Positions 46,254-57,760 of a stretch of DNA of 64,000 nucleotides are shown piece by piece. The stretch covers positions 310,001 to 374,000 of the forward strand of contig NC_063157.1 in NCBI RefSeq assembly GCF_020921035.1, written 5' to 3'. Numbering within the stretch: position 1 is the stretch's first letter; the number at the start of each line of letters is the position of its first letter. Position numbers and translations under genes: made by a program. The DNA is from Rhodamnia argentea (taxonomy: Eukaryota; Streptophyta; Magnoliopsida; Myrtales; Myrtaceae). The notes under the pieces are model-generated. The model made no database searches, had not been told where the DNA came from, and saw nothing but the letters and a program-made list of their open reading frames with translations.

Positions 46254-49200
46254 ATGGCGCTCTGCAACATCGTCGTCAACAAACCATCCCTCTTCCACTG
46301 CAGTCCCTCGTCACTGCCTCCGATCAAAGCTCCATCGTCATCGCTCTCTTCATTCGCCGTCTCCTGTTCCAAATCTTCTTCTCCACAGCCGCAGAGCATC
46401 GACGACGGCGACAAGCCCGGCGAAGTGAAGCCTACGAGACTGTCGGAGCAATCGTCCTGGGAAGCCAAGGACGCGGAGGGCAGGGATTACCTGTACCGGC
46501 TAGGCCAGGAGGCCGACAACGTGAACATCGCCGTTGGTGCTAGGGCTGGTGTCATCGACGACCTCTTCGCCGGCGATTTTCTCGGCACGGACTGTATGTC
46601 TCTCTCTCCCTTCAATTTTGCTCCAGATTGGATTACAGCTGCGACACACGATGTAGAAATTTGTCGAGGTCATCTGTACTAGCATCTATCGGCAAAGCAG
46701 GTTGTCATCTTTTTCCTTTTTTTTTTTTTTTTTTTTTGTGTCTGATTAAGATCGCTCTATATCCGTTGGACCAAAAGGTATATATTAATTAATGCTGTAA
46801 ATATAGAAATTTCTGGCTGGTCCAGAGAATTTGGAGGATGAGACTCTGTGTATGTATGCGTAGGAGTATGGACTGCACGGAAAAAAAATTATACAGGAAA
46901 TGATCACATTTGGAAGACTTTTAAAGAAGAGAGTCTGTAATCTGTAGGTGATAAATGAAGTTGATAAGAAAGTGTCACATAGTGAGTTAGTTGTTGCTGA
47001 ATTTTGCTCCTCTTCCAAGATAACAATCAGCCAATCGATTTTTCAATGATTGTTGCAGCCGACATTGTGTTCGATTACCGGCAGAAGGTCACAAGGTCAT
47101 TTGAGTATCTTCAAGGAGATTATTATATCGCTCCTCTATTCATGGTAAATTATTGTCCCCCGTTGTTGGTTATTTTTCTCTCTGATAAAGTTTAATTGAG
47201 TTGCTTATGAACTGTCAATGTCGAGGCTTGTGCTGTTGTGTAGCTTCTTTTGCTGTTGTGTAGCTTCTTTTGCATGCTACTTCCTAAATGTTGCGGCTGA
47301 CGCTAGTTGCTATTTTAGTTCATCCATGGGGCTTATTATACTAGTATTATAGTGTAACTTCTCATTGATAAGGCTATGTGGAGAGGCATTTGACATTGTC
47401 ATGGATTCATATTTGCATCTTCTGAGGCCACTGCATTATGACCATTTACTTTAGCCTAAGTCTTAATAGTTTCTCAACTTGCTGTCTTGCCATTAAATAT
47501 GGACAGCAGGTCATTCATGTTATGTTTTGCTTCATGTCTTCCGCTCTCCAAGTTATGTATCCTGTTCGTGAATATAGATTGCTTGTTGTGACATGTTTCG
47601 CCTCTTTTTCACAGGATAAAGTTGGTAAGTTCCATGAAACTTGATTTTGTGGTCTAAGAACAACACGTGGAAATGAATCCCCCTGGTGACCATCCTGTCC
47701 TTCATTTGTCTGTTGCACTTTAGTAAATAGGAACAATGCATTCTTTGACCTGGATAGAAATGATTAATGCTAATTGACATTCTAGTGTTCCTCTTTCTTG
47801 TCTTCCTTTCTATCTTCTTCATACACATTCTGCTGATATTGCAGTGTGTCACATTGTCAAGAACTACATTGCGCATCTTCTCAATGTAAAAGTTCCCCTG
47901 ATCCTTGGTATGTACAGTTACTAATAAATGATTTGCAATTAATCTAAACTTATTTATTTATCAATTCGCTGTAATCAAATTTTTGTAAAAAAATGTCATT
48001 GTTTCTGATGTAGAATAAAAAAACTGTGCATTAGTGAATAACAATTCTTTTTCAGATGATATAGAAGCGGACCTTCTACGATGCCGGGTAATTTGACTTC
48101 CATTCTCTGTTTTTCTAACAATCATGATTCTACTTCCCAGGTATTTGGGGAGGAAAAGGTCAAGGAAAATCATTCCAGACAGAACTTATATTTCAGGCGA
48201 TGGGACTTGAGCCCATTATCATGTCTGCTGGGGAACTAGAATCAGAGAGAGCTGGTGAGATGGTTTCTTCTATCCTTTAGTGTTCTAGCATGCGAACTAG
48301 GACTGTTACTTCTTGTTGTTCCTTCGCTGATTTCTCAAAGCTTTGCTCTTTCTATGGCTTCATGATTATTTTTTACTCAACAGGAGAACCGGGAAGATTG
48401 ATACGTGAACGCTACAGAGCAGCTTCTCTAGTGGTTCAGAACCAAGTTAGAAGCTTTTCCACTTTCACTATCCATTTGTGTATGCGGCATGACAATTTTC
48501 CATGTCTGGAGATTAATGCCTTTCTGCTATTCATTAATTGTCATTGTGTACCTGTTTTGCAGCATCTTTTAAATGTTAGTTCCATGCTAAATGATTGGTT
48601 TATTTATTTGCTCATTTTTCTCTGCCTGCTACCTAGTCTATTACTCGCTGACATCCTGTCTGTTTTTATTTTACTGCTGCATTTGACTTTCAAAATTCTA
48701 ATGCCATCCTACTCTGGGATAGCATACTAGCTGTGCTCGGTGAGGACCAACAAGTGTCGTCCTCACAACATTGTATCCTACAGAGTATGACACTTCAATT
48801 GAAGATGACAGCCCAGAAAATAATCTCATTCCATAAGAGAAACGCCAAATAATAGAAGAGTTCTTCCTGCCTGGTTGTACTTAATTGCTCTTTGCGAATG
48901 CACTTTGAAGTTCAAGAAGTTTATTATAGATCATTAATCCACTCTACTGGAATGCAACCTTCTAGTCGGTGTTTGAAATACCTTTTTGTTGGATATTTAC
49001 TCCAGCCTCCTGTTTCTGAAGTTCCATCACCAGTGTTTGCAAATCCCTATAATCTAATTTGACTTCCTTGGTGGATGCAGGGTAAAATGAGCTGTTTAAT
49101 GATCAATGACATTGATGCCGGCCTTGGTAGATTTGGTAAGCTAGTTCATTTAGGCAGGTTCAATTTCAGCTTACCTCTAAGCCTTATTATGGGGCTATAT

Positions 49201-50902
49201 CCTAAGTCCCCTGACTCTCATCTTATAAACAAAGAAAATACATATGTCTAGTCTTGGTTCTTCCATCTGGACCTCACATGCTGTGCCCTCATCCAGGAAA
49301 TACTCAAATGACTGTGAATAATCAGATTGTAGTTGGCACACTCATGAATTTGTCGGACAATCCAACAAGAGTAAGCATTGGGCAAGATTGGCGAGAATCA
49401 GATGTCACAAAGAGAATCCCTGTTATTGTTACTGGGAATGACTTTTCAACAATATATGCTCCTTTGATTCGTGATGGAAGGATGGAAAAGTTTTACTGGT
49501 ACATGATTTTTGCAATCTAGGGTGCAGCTCTTCCTCTAGTTACTTTTACATATTTGCATGCTGGTGGTGATTACTTTATCAGTGGGCACATAAGTGTTTA
49601 TATCTTTTTCATGAACAGGCAGCCGACGCATGAAGATATCGTAAATATTGTTCAAAGAATGTATGAGAAAGACGGCATCTCAAGGAAGGAGGTTGTACAC
49701 GTCGTGGATACCTTTCCTAATCAAGGTAACAATCTTATAGCATACTATCCTTTAGCTTGGTTAATTAAGCTGGTATAATTGTGACACTGTGATATCACCA
49801 TACTCCTCTCAAATTTCTTATCTGTTTGTGCAGCCTTGGACTTCTATGGAGCTCTTAGGTCCCGGACTTATGACAGGTCGATCTTGAAGGTATAAAATAA
49901 TCCAAGTCCAGTTGAGGAGACTGAACAGTCGTATTTTGAATTCTGAATTTATATGATGAACAACGACGAGTAAGTTCCATTGCTCTTTACCCAGTAAGTA
50001 TGAATTTATTGATGGAGGAACTTTGGTCTATGTGGCAAATATGCTTTGAATCGCTGTTATATCCCAAATAAACCAATTACCAGGATATTCAGGTGTGAAT
50101 TTTGTGCGCGAACTATGTACTGTGCTATGAAGTGGGGAATTCTCTGACAACCTGGCCAGTTAGCTTAAGTGGATCTTGGAGTTGCTATTTTCTTATCTTT
50201 ATGAGACATTTAATGCTCTAGACATGTATAAACCAGCTTTGGTTGATTTTCATGTGGATGATGAGCCTCTCATACTTTAGACGGCAACAATTTGTTTTCA
50301 TAGTGATTCGATGATTGAGGTAATTGATATCTGTGTATATTCTCGTATTTGGACAGCAGACCCACCCATCATTTGCACAGAGAGTGTTGGCTGTTGTTTT
50401 TAAACAGCTGGTAATTCAGTAACATCAAGTTTTTTCTCATAGTTTCTCACGAGCATGACTCATGCTTAGGATTGAAACTAAATACATCTGAAGGGCAAAT
50501 TCTTTCTCCACATAAAAGTTCTTGCCCAAGAGTTATTAATTGTAACTCCTTTTGGATCACAGTGGGTTGAAGATAATGGTGGAATTGAAGATCTTGGAAA
50601 GAAACTCCTAAAACGAAGAAAAGATGAGAAGCTTCCAGTGTTTACACCACCAAAGGTAAGAGTTATTGTTGGCCTTGGTTGCAGTTTACTTCACTAAACT
50701 TAAAGTAATATGTTGTTTAAGGGAGTGAATGTGTTAATGCATACAACTTGGCATTCGTCATTGGCTAAATGGGTTTAGTTGCATGTTTGAGCAGCAAACA
50801 CTGGAGGCATTACTTGAGTCTGGGTATTCTCTTCTCAAAGAGCAGCAGCTGATAATGGAGACCAAACTTTCTAGGGAGTATATGAAGAACATAGATGATT
50901 AG
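46254..50902 (+). CDS. Rubisco activase-like AAA+ protein (At1g73110-type)
   Basis: Twelve exons join in frame to 431 residues: 46254-46593, 47059-47144, 47615-47624, 47845-47907, 48141-48254, 48384-48445, 49081-49135, 49297-49498, 49619-49725, 49834-49889, 50563-50655 and 50795-50902. A Ser-rich N-terminus (MALCNIVVNKPSLFHCSPSS) fits a plastid transit peptide. The AAA+ core has Walker A (GGKGQGKSFQ), Walker B (KMSCLMINDIDAG), a sensor region (PVIVTGNDFSTIYAPLIRDG) and the C-terminal helical subdomain. It belongs to the activase-related group typified by Arabidopsis At1g73110, not to the canonical RCA. True activase activity on Rubisco is an inference. Exon 3 has only 10 nt. The gene appears intact. 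Confidence 0.95.
47231..47270. repeat. 20-bp perfect tandem duplication in intron 2
   Basis: The unit tgctgttgtgtagcttcttt occurs twice in a row within intron 2 of the activase-like gene. No effect on splice sites is apparent. Confidence 0.9.
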
Positions 50903-51842
50903 CACATAAGCAGCAATGGCAATTTCCGTGCATCTTATTCATATTTAGCCATTGAGAAAGTTCCTGTCCTTACAAGTATTCTTGCATTTGTCAATAAAGT
51001 TCATTTATATTGCTCATAACCTCAATACATGCCTCCGGTATTGCAAATATTGCACCAGAAATCGGAAGCTCTATGATGTTGGTAATGGAAAATCCACCTG
51101 CACAGTACTATTTTTGGGTGTGTCTGCATGGGCTGCACATCCATCTGTGATTTTACTATTAACATTTCGTTTTAATGTTCCACTTCTTGTTCTTCTTGAT
51201 GTATCATTCCTCGTTAATTTTATGTACACAAATGAAAAGATGGAGTTAAATTTTAAAAGTGCATTTCGGGTTTAACCTAATGCCGGAATAACCGAAATGG
51301 AAGAATACTTGAGAATGAGCAAAAGCCTCTTTCTCAGGCACTTGCAGAATGCCGTATCTCTATCTGCTCCTCATGAGTTGTGACTATTGACTGTCGTATC
51401 ACCGGTTGGCTTGGAGATAAAAAGGTTTGGGAGGAAGAATAGCATTACTTGATCGGATGCCAAAACAAGAAGGAAAGAGGAAGCACTAATGATGGTTCTT
51501 ATCTCGTTCTTTTTACTTTAGTTGGAATTGGATTAAAGGATCGATAAGGTGCTTGTTAAAGTTAGACGGAAGATTCCAGTTGACAAAAAAAGAGGGGGTG
51601 CTTGCGAGAATTTGATTCCAGTAACTGAGGCCGTCGGATTTGGGATGGTGGGGCATGGATTATTGATATTGTTGTGTTCTGACCTCTAAATCAAGTGACT
51701 GGTAAAAAATGGCATATCTTCTTAACGCACCTCTAATATCCACTGGTCTTTACTTTGTGGTAGGTGTAAATTGCTTTCTATTATTCTTAGTGGTCATCCA
51801 ACCTTTAAGGCTATTTTAAACTTCCCAATTGCGGTTGTTGGG

Positions 51843-51845
<3 letters not shown>

Positions 51846-51876
<31 letters not shown>
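51846..51876. repeat. (GA)n microsatellite
   Basis: About fifteen GA units in intergenic DNA. Confidence 0.9.
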
Positions 51877-51880
<4 letters not shown>

Positions 51881-53731
51881 TAGGAGGAGGATGTTCCATC
51901 TGAACTGAAATCCACAAATCTCTTGTCTTCTATCTCAATCTCAAGCAGCAGTTATATGCCGAAACTAGAATCCACCTTTGCCAATTCCTAAAAAAATATC
52001 AGACGGCTGGATGATGTAATGGAAATTCTTGTATGTTCTTCAGGAATATTCGGACATAAGTTTCTTTTACTTTGAATTTATTATCAGGGCAGACGTGAGA
52101 CTCGGATTATGCTGATCAAAGACATGACCCAAACTGACACTTGCATTCGGATAAAAAAAAATTTGCACATGGAATGTGATGATTATGCCGTTGTATAGAG
52201 GCACGAAGGTTTGAAAAGTTGATTAAGCCCCCACCAACCCACCACCACCAATAACCTATCTTCCCCTCCTTGTGAAGCTCTTCTGCCTTTTGTTCCCAAG
52301 TGACGCCACTTCACATTCCACCATTTTGTCCCTTTTCTGTTTTGAATAACTTGAAACCACGCACCTTACGGTCCACATTGTGTCATCTAATTCAGTGCCC
52401 TGATGTTTAATCACTCAACCGCCCACCATTTCATGTGCACCGAGCTTCTAAATCCCTATCGAAGTCGGCCGGCTCTTCAAACTTGTAATCAAGCAAAAAG
52501 ATCAATAAAAGGAAAAGGGCATGGCTCTATCGCTGTAGTTCTTACTAGCTTGCCAACCCCCCCAATGTCAAGAAACTTGTACATTCCTCGGAGAACAAGC
52601 ATCTTCTACTCATTCCAAGTTTGATTCAGTGGGATTTTAACTTTCAAGATCTCTCCTCTATCGACTCTTTTTTTTTTTTTTTAACACTAGATGCTTCTTC
52701 ATCTTGTAACTTTAATTTCAGATGTATTCTGTCCCAAGGATCATAGACACCGGTTACAAAGGCAGGATACCAAAGCAGAAAGAATAAAAGATGGGGTAAG
52801 GTCAACACTCAAAAGGAGTGTCTAGGCGTGCTAGATGACTGCATCATGTCGCCATGTAATTGGTTAACGCGAGTTCAATTTTTCCTCACAAAAGAAAGAA
52901 AAAAATCTCTGTTTATTCAACTGATCTTCTTCTTCTTCTTCTTCTTTTGTATTTTTTCCAAACCATTCCTAGGACCCCGGCTGTTGCCGACACTTTGTAT
53001 TACACCTTATGTATAAACTAATAATGAGAAAACTTGACTATTTTGTCGTCCGAATTTTAAAACAAGGAGCCAAACCGTCCTTTGCTGAGCATCTAGATGA
53101 ACTTTCCCTAGAATACAAAGACATGCTTTGAGCTCTCATCAATAATTTTAACTTTAATTAACCCTTAAGACATTAAAAAGGAAAAAGGAAGTCCAAAGGA
53201 GGAGGTTGTCCACTTAAATTGTTCCACGTGTGGCTTGTCAGTATGAAAATATTCCGGAGGAAGCTGCATCAACAAGGCAAGTTGCGATGGACTTGATTTG
53301 ATTAAGTTTGGAATTGCTTGACTTGTTTTGATTATCACAAAAGCAGCTAACTTGTATTTTTAGTACAGAGTTTTGAACTTTGACGAGAGGGCTCGATCAG
53401 TCCATCACAAGTAGAATATGCATCCGATATCGTCCTTTGATTCGTAGCGAAACAAGTTGTCAGCTCTCACTTATTTCTCGATCATCGTCAAATAATTCTT
53501 GAAGTTGCGAACATTTCGGCTTGAAATGAAGCGATTTAATTTCATCGAGACAGACGCCTAGGATTAGCAGAGGACCGGATGGTGCTTGTTGAGAGAATTG
53601 AAGAAGTAGGGGCTCAAATGAGATTGAGCGAAAAGTCCGAGGGCCAGATTGGAAAATAGATGACATGTCCCTGTTGAGGGAAATTCGGTTATAACAGGAG
53701 GGCAAGGTTAGCTCCTTAGAAAGTGAGAGGC

Positions 53732-53733
<2 letters not shown>

Positions 53734-53773
<40 letters not shown>
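53734..53773. repeat. (CT)20 microsatellite
   Basis: A long perfect CT tract lies about 270 bp upstream of the 92-aa gene. A second CT tract (about 54092-54122) lies inside its intron. CT/GA tracts near plant start sites often bind BPC/GAGA-type factors; that role here is inference. Confidence 0.9.
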
Positions 53774-53774
<1 letters not shown>

Positions 53775-53824
53775 GATGCCAACTTCTTTTTCAGCTCATT
53801 GGCTAGCTATCTTGGGGTTGGAGT

Positions 53825-53832
53825 TATATATA
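53825..53832 (+). promoter_or_regulatory. TATA box of the 92-aa gene
   Basis: TATATATA lies about 175 bp upstream of the start codon. It would place transcription start near 53857, leaving a leader of about 145 nt that contains a small upstream ORF. Confidence 0.5.
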
Positions 53833-53888
53833 TTCAGAGGGTGATGGGGTCTCCCCAGGTTTTGATTTAGCTGAGAGAGAGAGAGAGC

Positions 53889-53930
53889 ATGGCTTTGGGA
53901 AGGATGAAGAAAACAGTTGGTGGTAGTTGA
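53889..53930 (+). other. Upstream ORF of 13 codons in the leader
   Basis: ATG at 53889, in the context gagcATGG, opens MALGRMKKTVGGS and stops at 53928-53930. This is 73 nt before the main start at 54004 and downstream of the TATA box. It could damp translation of the main ORF. Confidence 0.45.
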
Positions 53931-54003
53931 TGAACTGAAGTTGTGGGGTCGATGGTGTTGTGGTGGAGATCAACATAAGAGGAGAAGGAGACCAGAAAGG
54001 TGG

Positions 54004-54092
54004 ATGGAGTGGTGGAACAAGCTCCTCTCCCCTGTCCGAAGGGCTTGGCTCGCTCTTTCCGCTCGTCTCAAGCCTCGCCATCACCGTGAGTC

Positions 54093-54123
<31 letters not shown>

Positions 54124-55268
54124 CGCCGCTGTTTTTCTGTGTGGTGATATGATCACAGACAAGTTCAAATCCATGCTTCAGTTCCGATCTTCTTGTTCTT
54201 AACTTCATCTGCTGCCAAGTCTTTTGAACTCTGTAAAATTTGAAAGAACGCTTCTTTTTTCAATCATTTTACTCCTCAGAAAGTAAAGATTTCATTTTCT
54301 GTTTCTGGAAAAAAAATGTTGAAGATCTAAAAAGACCTTCAGGTTGACTTAACATGAGTAGCGTAGGGTGAGCAACTCCTGTTTATCTCCAAACTCGACG
54401 TTGCAGAAAAAGGACCTATTGCGTTGAAATGCCACTAAGCTGAACTCAAAGTGTCTTCCATTGAATTAGACTTACAAAATTGGTTATTTCTATCAAGCTT
54501 CGTGTCGTGTCGCTGAAACTCTTGTGATGACCATTTACATCAACTATATATATCTGTGCCCCTGTGGTATTGACTAAATCCCCGGAAATTACTAGTAATC
54601 CGTGAGCGGAAGTCACCAATATCTTTATGCTTCACTGATATTCTTTGTTAGGTTACAGTAGTTCCATGTTAGTAGCTTCCATTATTTTGGACTTGTTAGC
54701 ATATTGTGGGTTTGTAGAATCTATCCTAAATCCTTCGAACACATGCCGCTTTAACAAAAAGAAGAAGATGAAGGAACTCAGCTTGATTGCACCGAAAGTG
54801 ATGATTCTGAGACGAGCATCGGCATAATTCCTAGACCTGCTGCTATTCCCACATTTTTCCTTGTTCACTTTCCCTAAGAATTTATATTGTGCATCAGGAC
54901 CAATCTTTTGTTAAGATCAATTAACAACGCACTGAATAAATGCGGACAAAAGTTGTTTGTCAACCACAAGGACGAGTTCTACTCGTTTTTCTTGGTTACT
55001 CAAAAAGTTTTGCTCTTTCTGACTTCAAGTTCAAGCACATAAGGAAACTTTCTTCTTTTGGTTCAAATCAGGTGATGGACTTTTGAAGCTTCACCATGAC
55101 ATTCAAACATGCGAGTACGAGGACGTGCAAGTCATGTGGGAAATGCTACAAAGATCAGAGCTGGAGCAGATTGCAGATAATTCCAAAGGCAAGCAGCGCC
55201 CTTTCTGGAGAGTCTTCGTATGGTCTAGCCACAGCTCATCGGTAACATTACCTGCAGATCACGCCTAA
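54004..55268 (+). CDS. Conserved plant small protein of unknown function (92 aa)
   Basis: Two exons (54004-54085 and 55072-55268) join in frame to 92 residues. Exon 1 encodes MEWWNKLLSPVRRAWLALSA and a basic stretch ending RLKPRHH. Exon 2 encodes LLKLHHDIQTCEYEDVQVMW and KQRPFWRVFVWSSHSSS. I recall similar short proteins across flowering plants, with Trp-rich start, VQTCxYEDVQVMWE and FWRVF motifs, but no established function. There is no signal peptide, and the N-terminal segment is an amphipathic basic helix. The frame is open further upstream (from about 53917), but the ATG at 54004 fits the family length. The 986-bp intron begins with a CT microsatellite right after the donor. Confidence 0.72.
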
Positions 55269-56456
55269 CAGGCATGAAACTTCAGCTATGACAAATACAA
55301 AAACGAGTTTCGGCATGGCGACATCACCATTTGACAGAGGAGAGAGAATTGAGACATGTGTACACTGTTTCCAGGATCAAGTTTTGTAAATATATATGAA
55401 GTGGTCTGTTATATACTTAACCCTTTTAGCGCCATATACTAAAAAACACAGAATAGAAGCACCAGCAAGTACGTACAGACAACCAGCTTACCATCACCGG
55501 CTCTGCTTCAACTTAACTTAAATGTTTCAATTTTTTTTGCAACAATCAGCGTTAGCACTCATGCTCAGCAATCCGTTATGAACCAAAAGAGCAGACAAGA
55601 TACAATATGCAACCAAGGCAGGCTTGCTTGTGGGAAGTTTTCATTAGAAGTTTTGAAGCCGATACTTTCGTCGGAAGTTGTATATCTTCTTAAGTCTAAT
55701 GCACCGTAGCCTGCAGCATGTCCTATTGAGTTCTTAATACTGGTACAGGAGCACTTCCAATCTGCAGGCTGAGAGCACAGAGCCACAAATGGGCCAAAGG
55801 TTCCGCAGAGAACAGGGACTCGACCAAGCTGCATACATAGATATATGTCGACAAGCACGCCTAAAAGCATGACCATTGCTGCTGCACGTTAGTGTTCAAT
55901 CCGCACGTCCGCTTGTTACCGAACTTTTAGTTTGATTGCAATAATTGGTGATCATTAAGATCCGTGTTAAAAGTTGGGTTCGAATAGTTTACGGCATTCA
56001 TTTTCTAGCCCGAGTCTTTTGGACCTTAGTTTCTGCACAATTATCAATTGTAGCCTTAAACAATTAGGAAGCATTCCATACTATGCTTAGATACTCATTC
56101 GGGTGTTTGTAAAAGTAGATAAGCAATTGCAATTGGTGCTAGCAGTCACTCTAAGTTTGACATGGATTTTCACATTCCCCGCGAAGTATAAGAGACGCCA
56201 TTAGGCAATAGAATAAACACATGGCGAGGACCAAAAAGACGTCGACTTAGCGGTAGCAGTTTTTGCAGGAACTAGTACTACTAAGATGAAGAATCATTAG
56301 GAAAAGCAAGTAATTCTGTAAGATTTAATAACGGTATCTGTAACAGCTGACCAGTTCTTCTACATCACTTTGAAATGTAAAAAAAGGCAAGCAACTAAGC
56401 TCCATATCTACTACGGGAGACAACAGTGATATTCTAATGTATCTTCCTTACATGTT
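55269..56456. other. Intergenic spacer
   Basis: No gene was recognised. The frame at 55565-55876 (-) has no family features. The two flanking genes converge, so both 3' UTRs lie here. Confidence 0.5.
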
Positions 56457-57698
56457 CTACCACATTGTCAAAGTCAGATACCAAGTCATTGTGGCCAACA
56501 GTCCTACACCTCCTGCAAGGTCAACACCATAACCTCTAGGGGCGCCAGATTTATGTCCTCCCGGTGCATCAGCGACCGGATCATCCGCCGCAGGCCCATT
56601 GGCACCCGCAGGCCCATTGGCACCCGAACCGCCCGGAGCATCTGCTGCTTGAGCCGCAGGCCTATTGGCTCCCGCAGGCCCATTTGCATCCGCAGGCATG
56701 GGAGGTGAACCGGCACCCGCAGGCACGGGAGGTGAACTGGCCGGAGCATCTGCTGCTGGAGCCGCAGGCCCCTTGGCACCAGCATTGGCTCCCGCAGGCC
56801 CATTGGCACCAGCATTGGCTCCCGAAGGCCCATTGGCACCTGCAGGTCCATTGGCACCCGCAGGCACGGGAGGCGAACCGCCTGGAGCATCTGCTGCCGG
56901 AGCATTACCACTTGTTGGTGAACCACCAGCCGCACCCGGTGGTGAGGTAGCGGGTGAGGCAGCGGCTGGTGGGGTTGCTACACTTCCGTTAGATGGGGGT
57001 GTCGCTGCCGCAGCCGGAGTTGGTGCCTTTCCAGACTTTGGTGGTCCAGTACCAGGAGACATTGTTGGGGTCGAAGGCATAGGCATCACTGGGGACTTAC
57101 CTGGGCTAGGACTTGCAGGCGATGGGGATGGCGGTGAGTGAGTTGAGTTTGAGCCGGAACTAGAATTAGTCCCCCCTAAATTGGGAGGCACTATTGCACT
57201 GCTTATTTGCAAGACAGATATGTTGTATGGTTCAGATGTGACAGATTTCACTAAGGTAGCACCAGGGCTCGATCCTGGCACGGCCGAGCCAAATGCAATC
57301 CCACCGCTGCTCGAGACGGTCACATTGAGAAAGCCCTGTAAGCCGACAGCTCGTCCAGTTGTCTGTAAAAGCGTGGTGAGAACTGCCGATTTATCCGGTA
57401 ATTGTTTGAGTTTTTGTGGATCAAAATAGTCGAGCACCACATGGAGACTCAAGATGTCCTTGACGGCTTCCGCCGGCTGCCCCGACAATCCCGACATGGC
57501 GCCGTTGTCCACCACCAGGACGGTAATGGTCTGCCGTGCGTTGATCGCAGCGGCGACCTGAGATTGAGTGAGGTCATTGTTGAAGGTGCTGAAATCAGGG
57601 TAGTTGCTTAGGATGTTGGTGATGTTAAAGGCAGTTGTAGAAGATGAGAGGAGAAGGGAGAACAGGAAGAGCAGAGGACACAAGGAGTTGAGAGACAT
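56457..57698 (-). CDS. FLA: Fasciclin-like arabinogalactan protein, one FAS1 domain
   Basis: An intronless frame of 413 residues from ATG 57698. It has a signal peptide (MSLNSLCPLLFLFSLLLSSS) and one FAS1 domain at about 24-165 (ITNILSNYPDFSTFNNDL, ITVLVVDNGAMSGL, LSLHVVLDYFD). A long Pro/Ala/Ser-rich region follows with AGP-type SP/AP/TP dipeptides and many GPAGANG repeats, then a hydrophobic C-terminus (GVGLLATMTWYLTLTMW) fitting a GPI anchor signal. Several N-x-S/T sites lie in and after FAS1. FLAs are cell-surface proteoglycans that affect wall structure and adhesion. The frame has an earlier Met at 57752, but a TATAAA box at 57755-57760 (-) puts that Met before any plausible transcript start, so 57698 is preferred. 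Confidence 0.95.
   Translation of the reverse strand: MSLNSLCPLLFLFSLLLSSSTTAFNITNILSNYPDFSTFNNDLTQSQVAAAINARQTITVLVVDNGAMSGLSGQPAEAVKDILSLHVVLDYFDPQKLKQLPDKSAVLTTLLQTTGRAVGLQGFLNVTVSSSGGIAFGSAVPGSSPGATLVKSVTSEPYNISVLQISSAIVPPNLGGTNSSSGSNSTHSPPSPSPASPSPGKSPVMPMPSTPTMSPGTGPPKSGKAPTPAAAATPPSNGSVATPPAAASPATSPPGAAGGSPTSGNAPAADAPGGSPPVPAGANGPAGANGPSGANAGANGPAGANAGAKGPAAPAADAPASSPPVPAGAGSPPMPADANGPAGANRPAAQAADAPGGSGANGPAGANGPAADDPVADAPGGHKSGAPRGYGVDLAGGVGLLATMTWYLTLTMW
56580..56890. repeat. Coding minisatellite in the FLA tail (GPAGANG units)
   Basis: Repeats of about 18-21 bp (plus-strand words gcaggcccattggcaccc) encode repeated G-P-A-G-A-N-G. They alternate with longer units that encode S-S-P-P-V-P-A-G. 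Unit number probably varies between alleles. Confidence 0.85.
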
Positions 57699-57754
57699 GT
57701 TTAGACGTTGCGGTAAAGGGTAGGAGATAGAGCATGGGAGAAGTCTAGGCAAGC

Positions 57755-57760
57755 TTTATA
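57755..57760 (-). promoter_or_regulatory. TATA box of the FLA gene
   Basis: TATAAA on the minus strand, 57 bp upstream of the chosen ATG. It supports the start at 57698 over the upstream in-frame Met. Confidence 0.6.

Larger units (their letters stand above)
50903..53820. other. Intergenic region between the activase-like gene and the 92-aa gene
   Basis: About 2.9 kb with no supported gene. It holds a (GA)n run at about 51846-51876, a T-run near 52668-52681, a (CTT)n run near 52928-52944 and a (CT)20 tract at 53734-53773. Open frames (50952-51275, 53460-53705) lack family features. Confidence 0.5.

Noticed and set aside
46153-46543. Alternative-frame open stretches over the activase-like first exon
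   Set aside because: They overlap the transit-peptide exon in other frames and give Ser/Arg-rich low-complexity products.
48055-48090. Possible extra exon of the activase-like gene (tttttcag then atgatatagaagcgg)
   Set aside because: The acceptor-like site is followed by a TAG in one frame, and the flanking exons already join in phase with the conserved protein.
56665-57141. 158-codon open frame antisense to the FLA tail
   Set aside because: It is a Gly/Ala/Pro repeat string produced by the complementary strand of the coding minisatellite. It has no start context or family match.
57698-57752. Upstream in-frame Met for the FLA protein
   Set aside because: A TATAAA box at 57755-57760 puts it before any likely transcript start, and the signal peptide begins at 57698.
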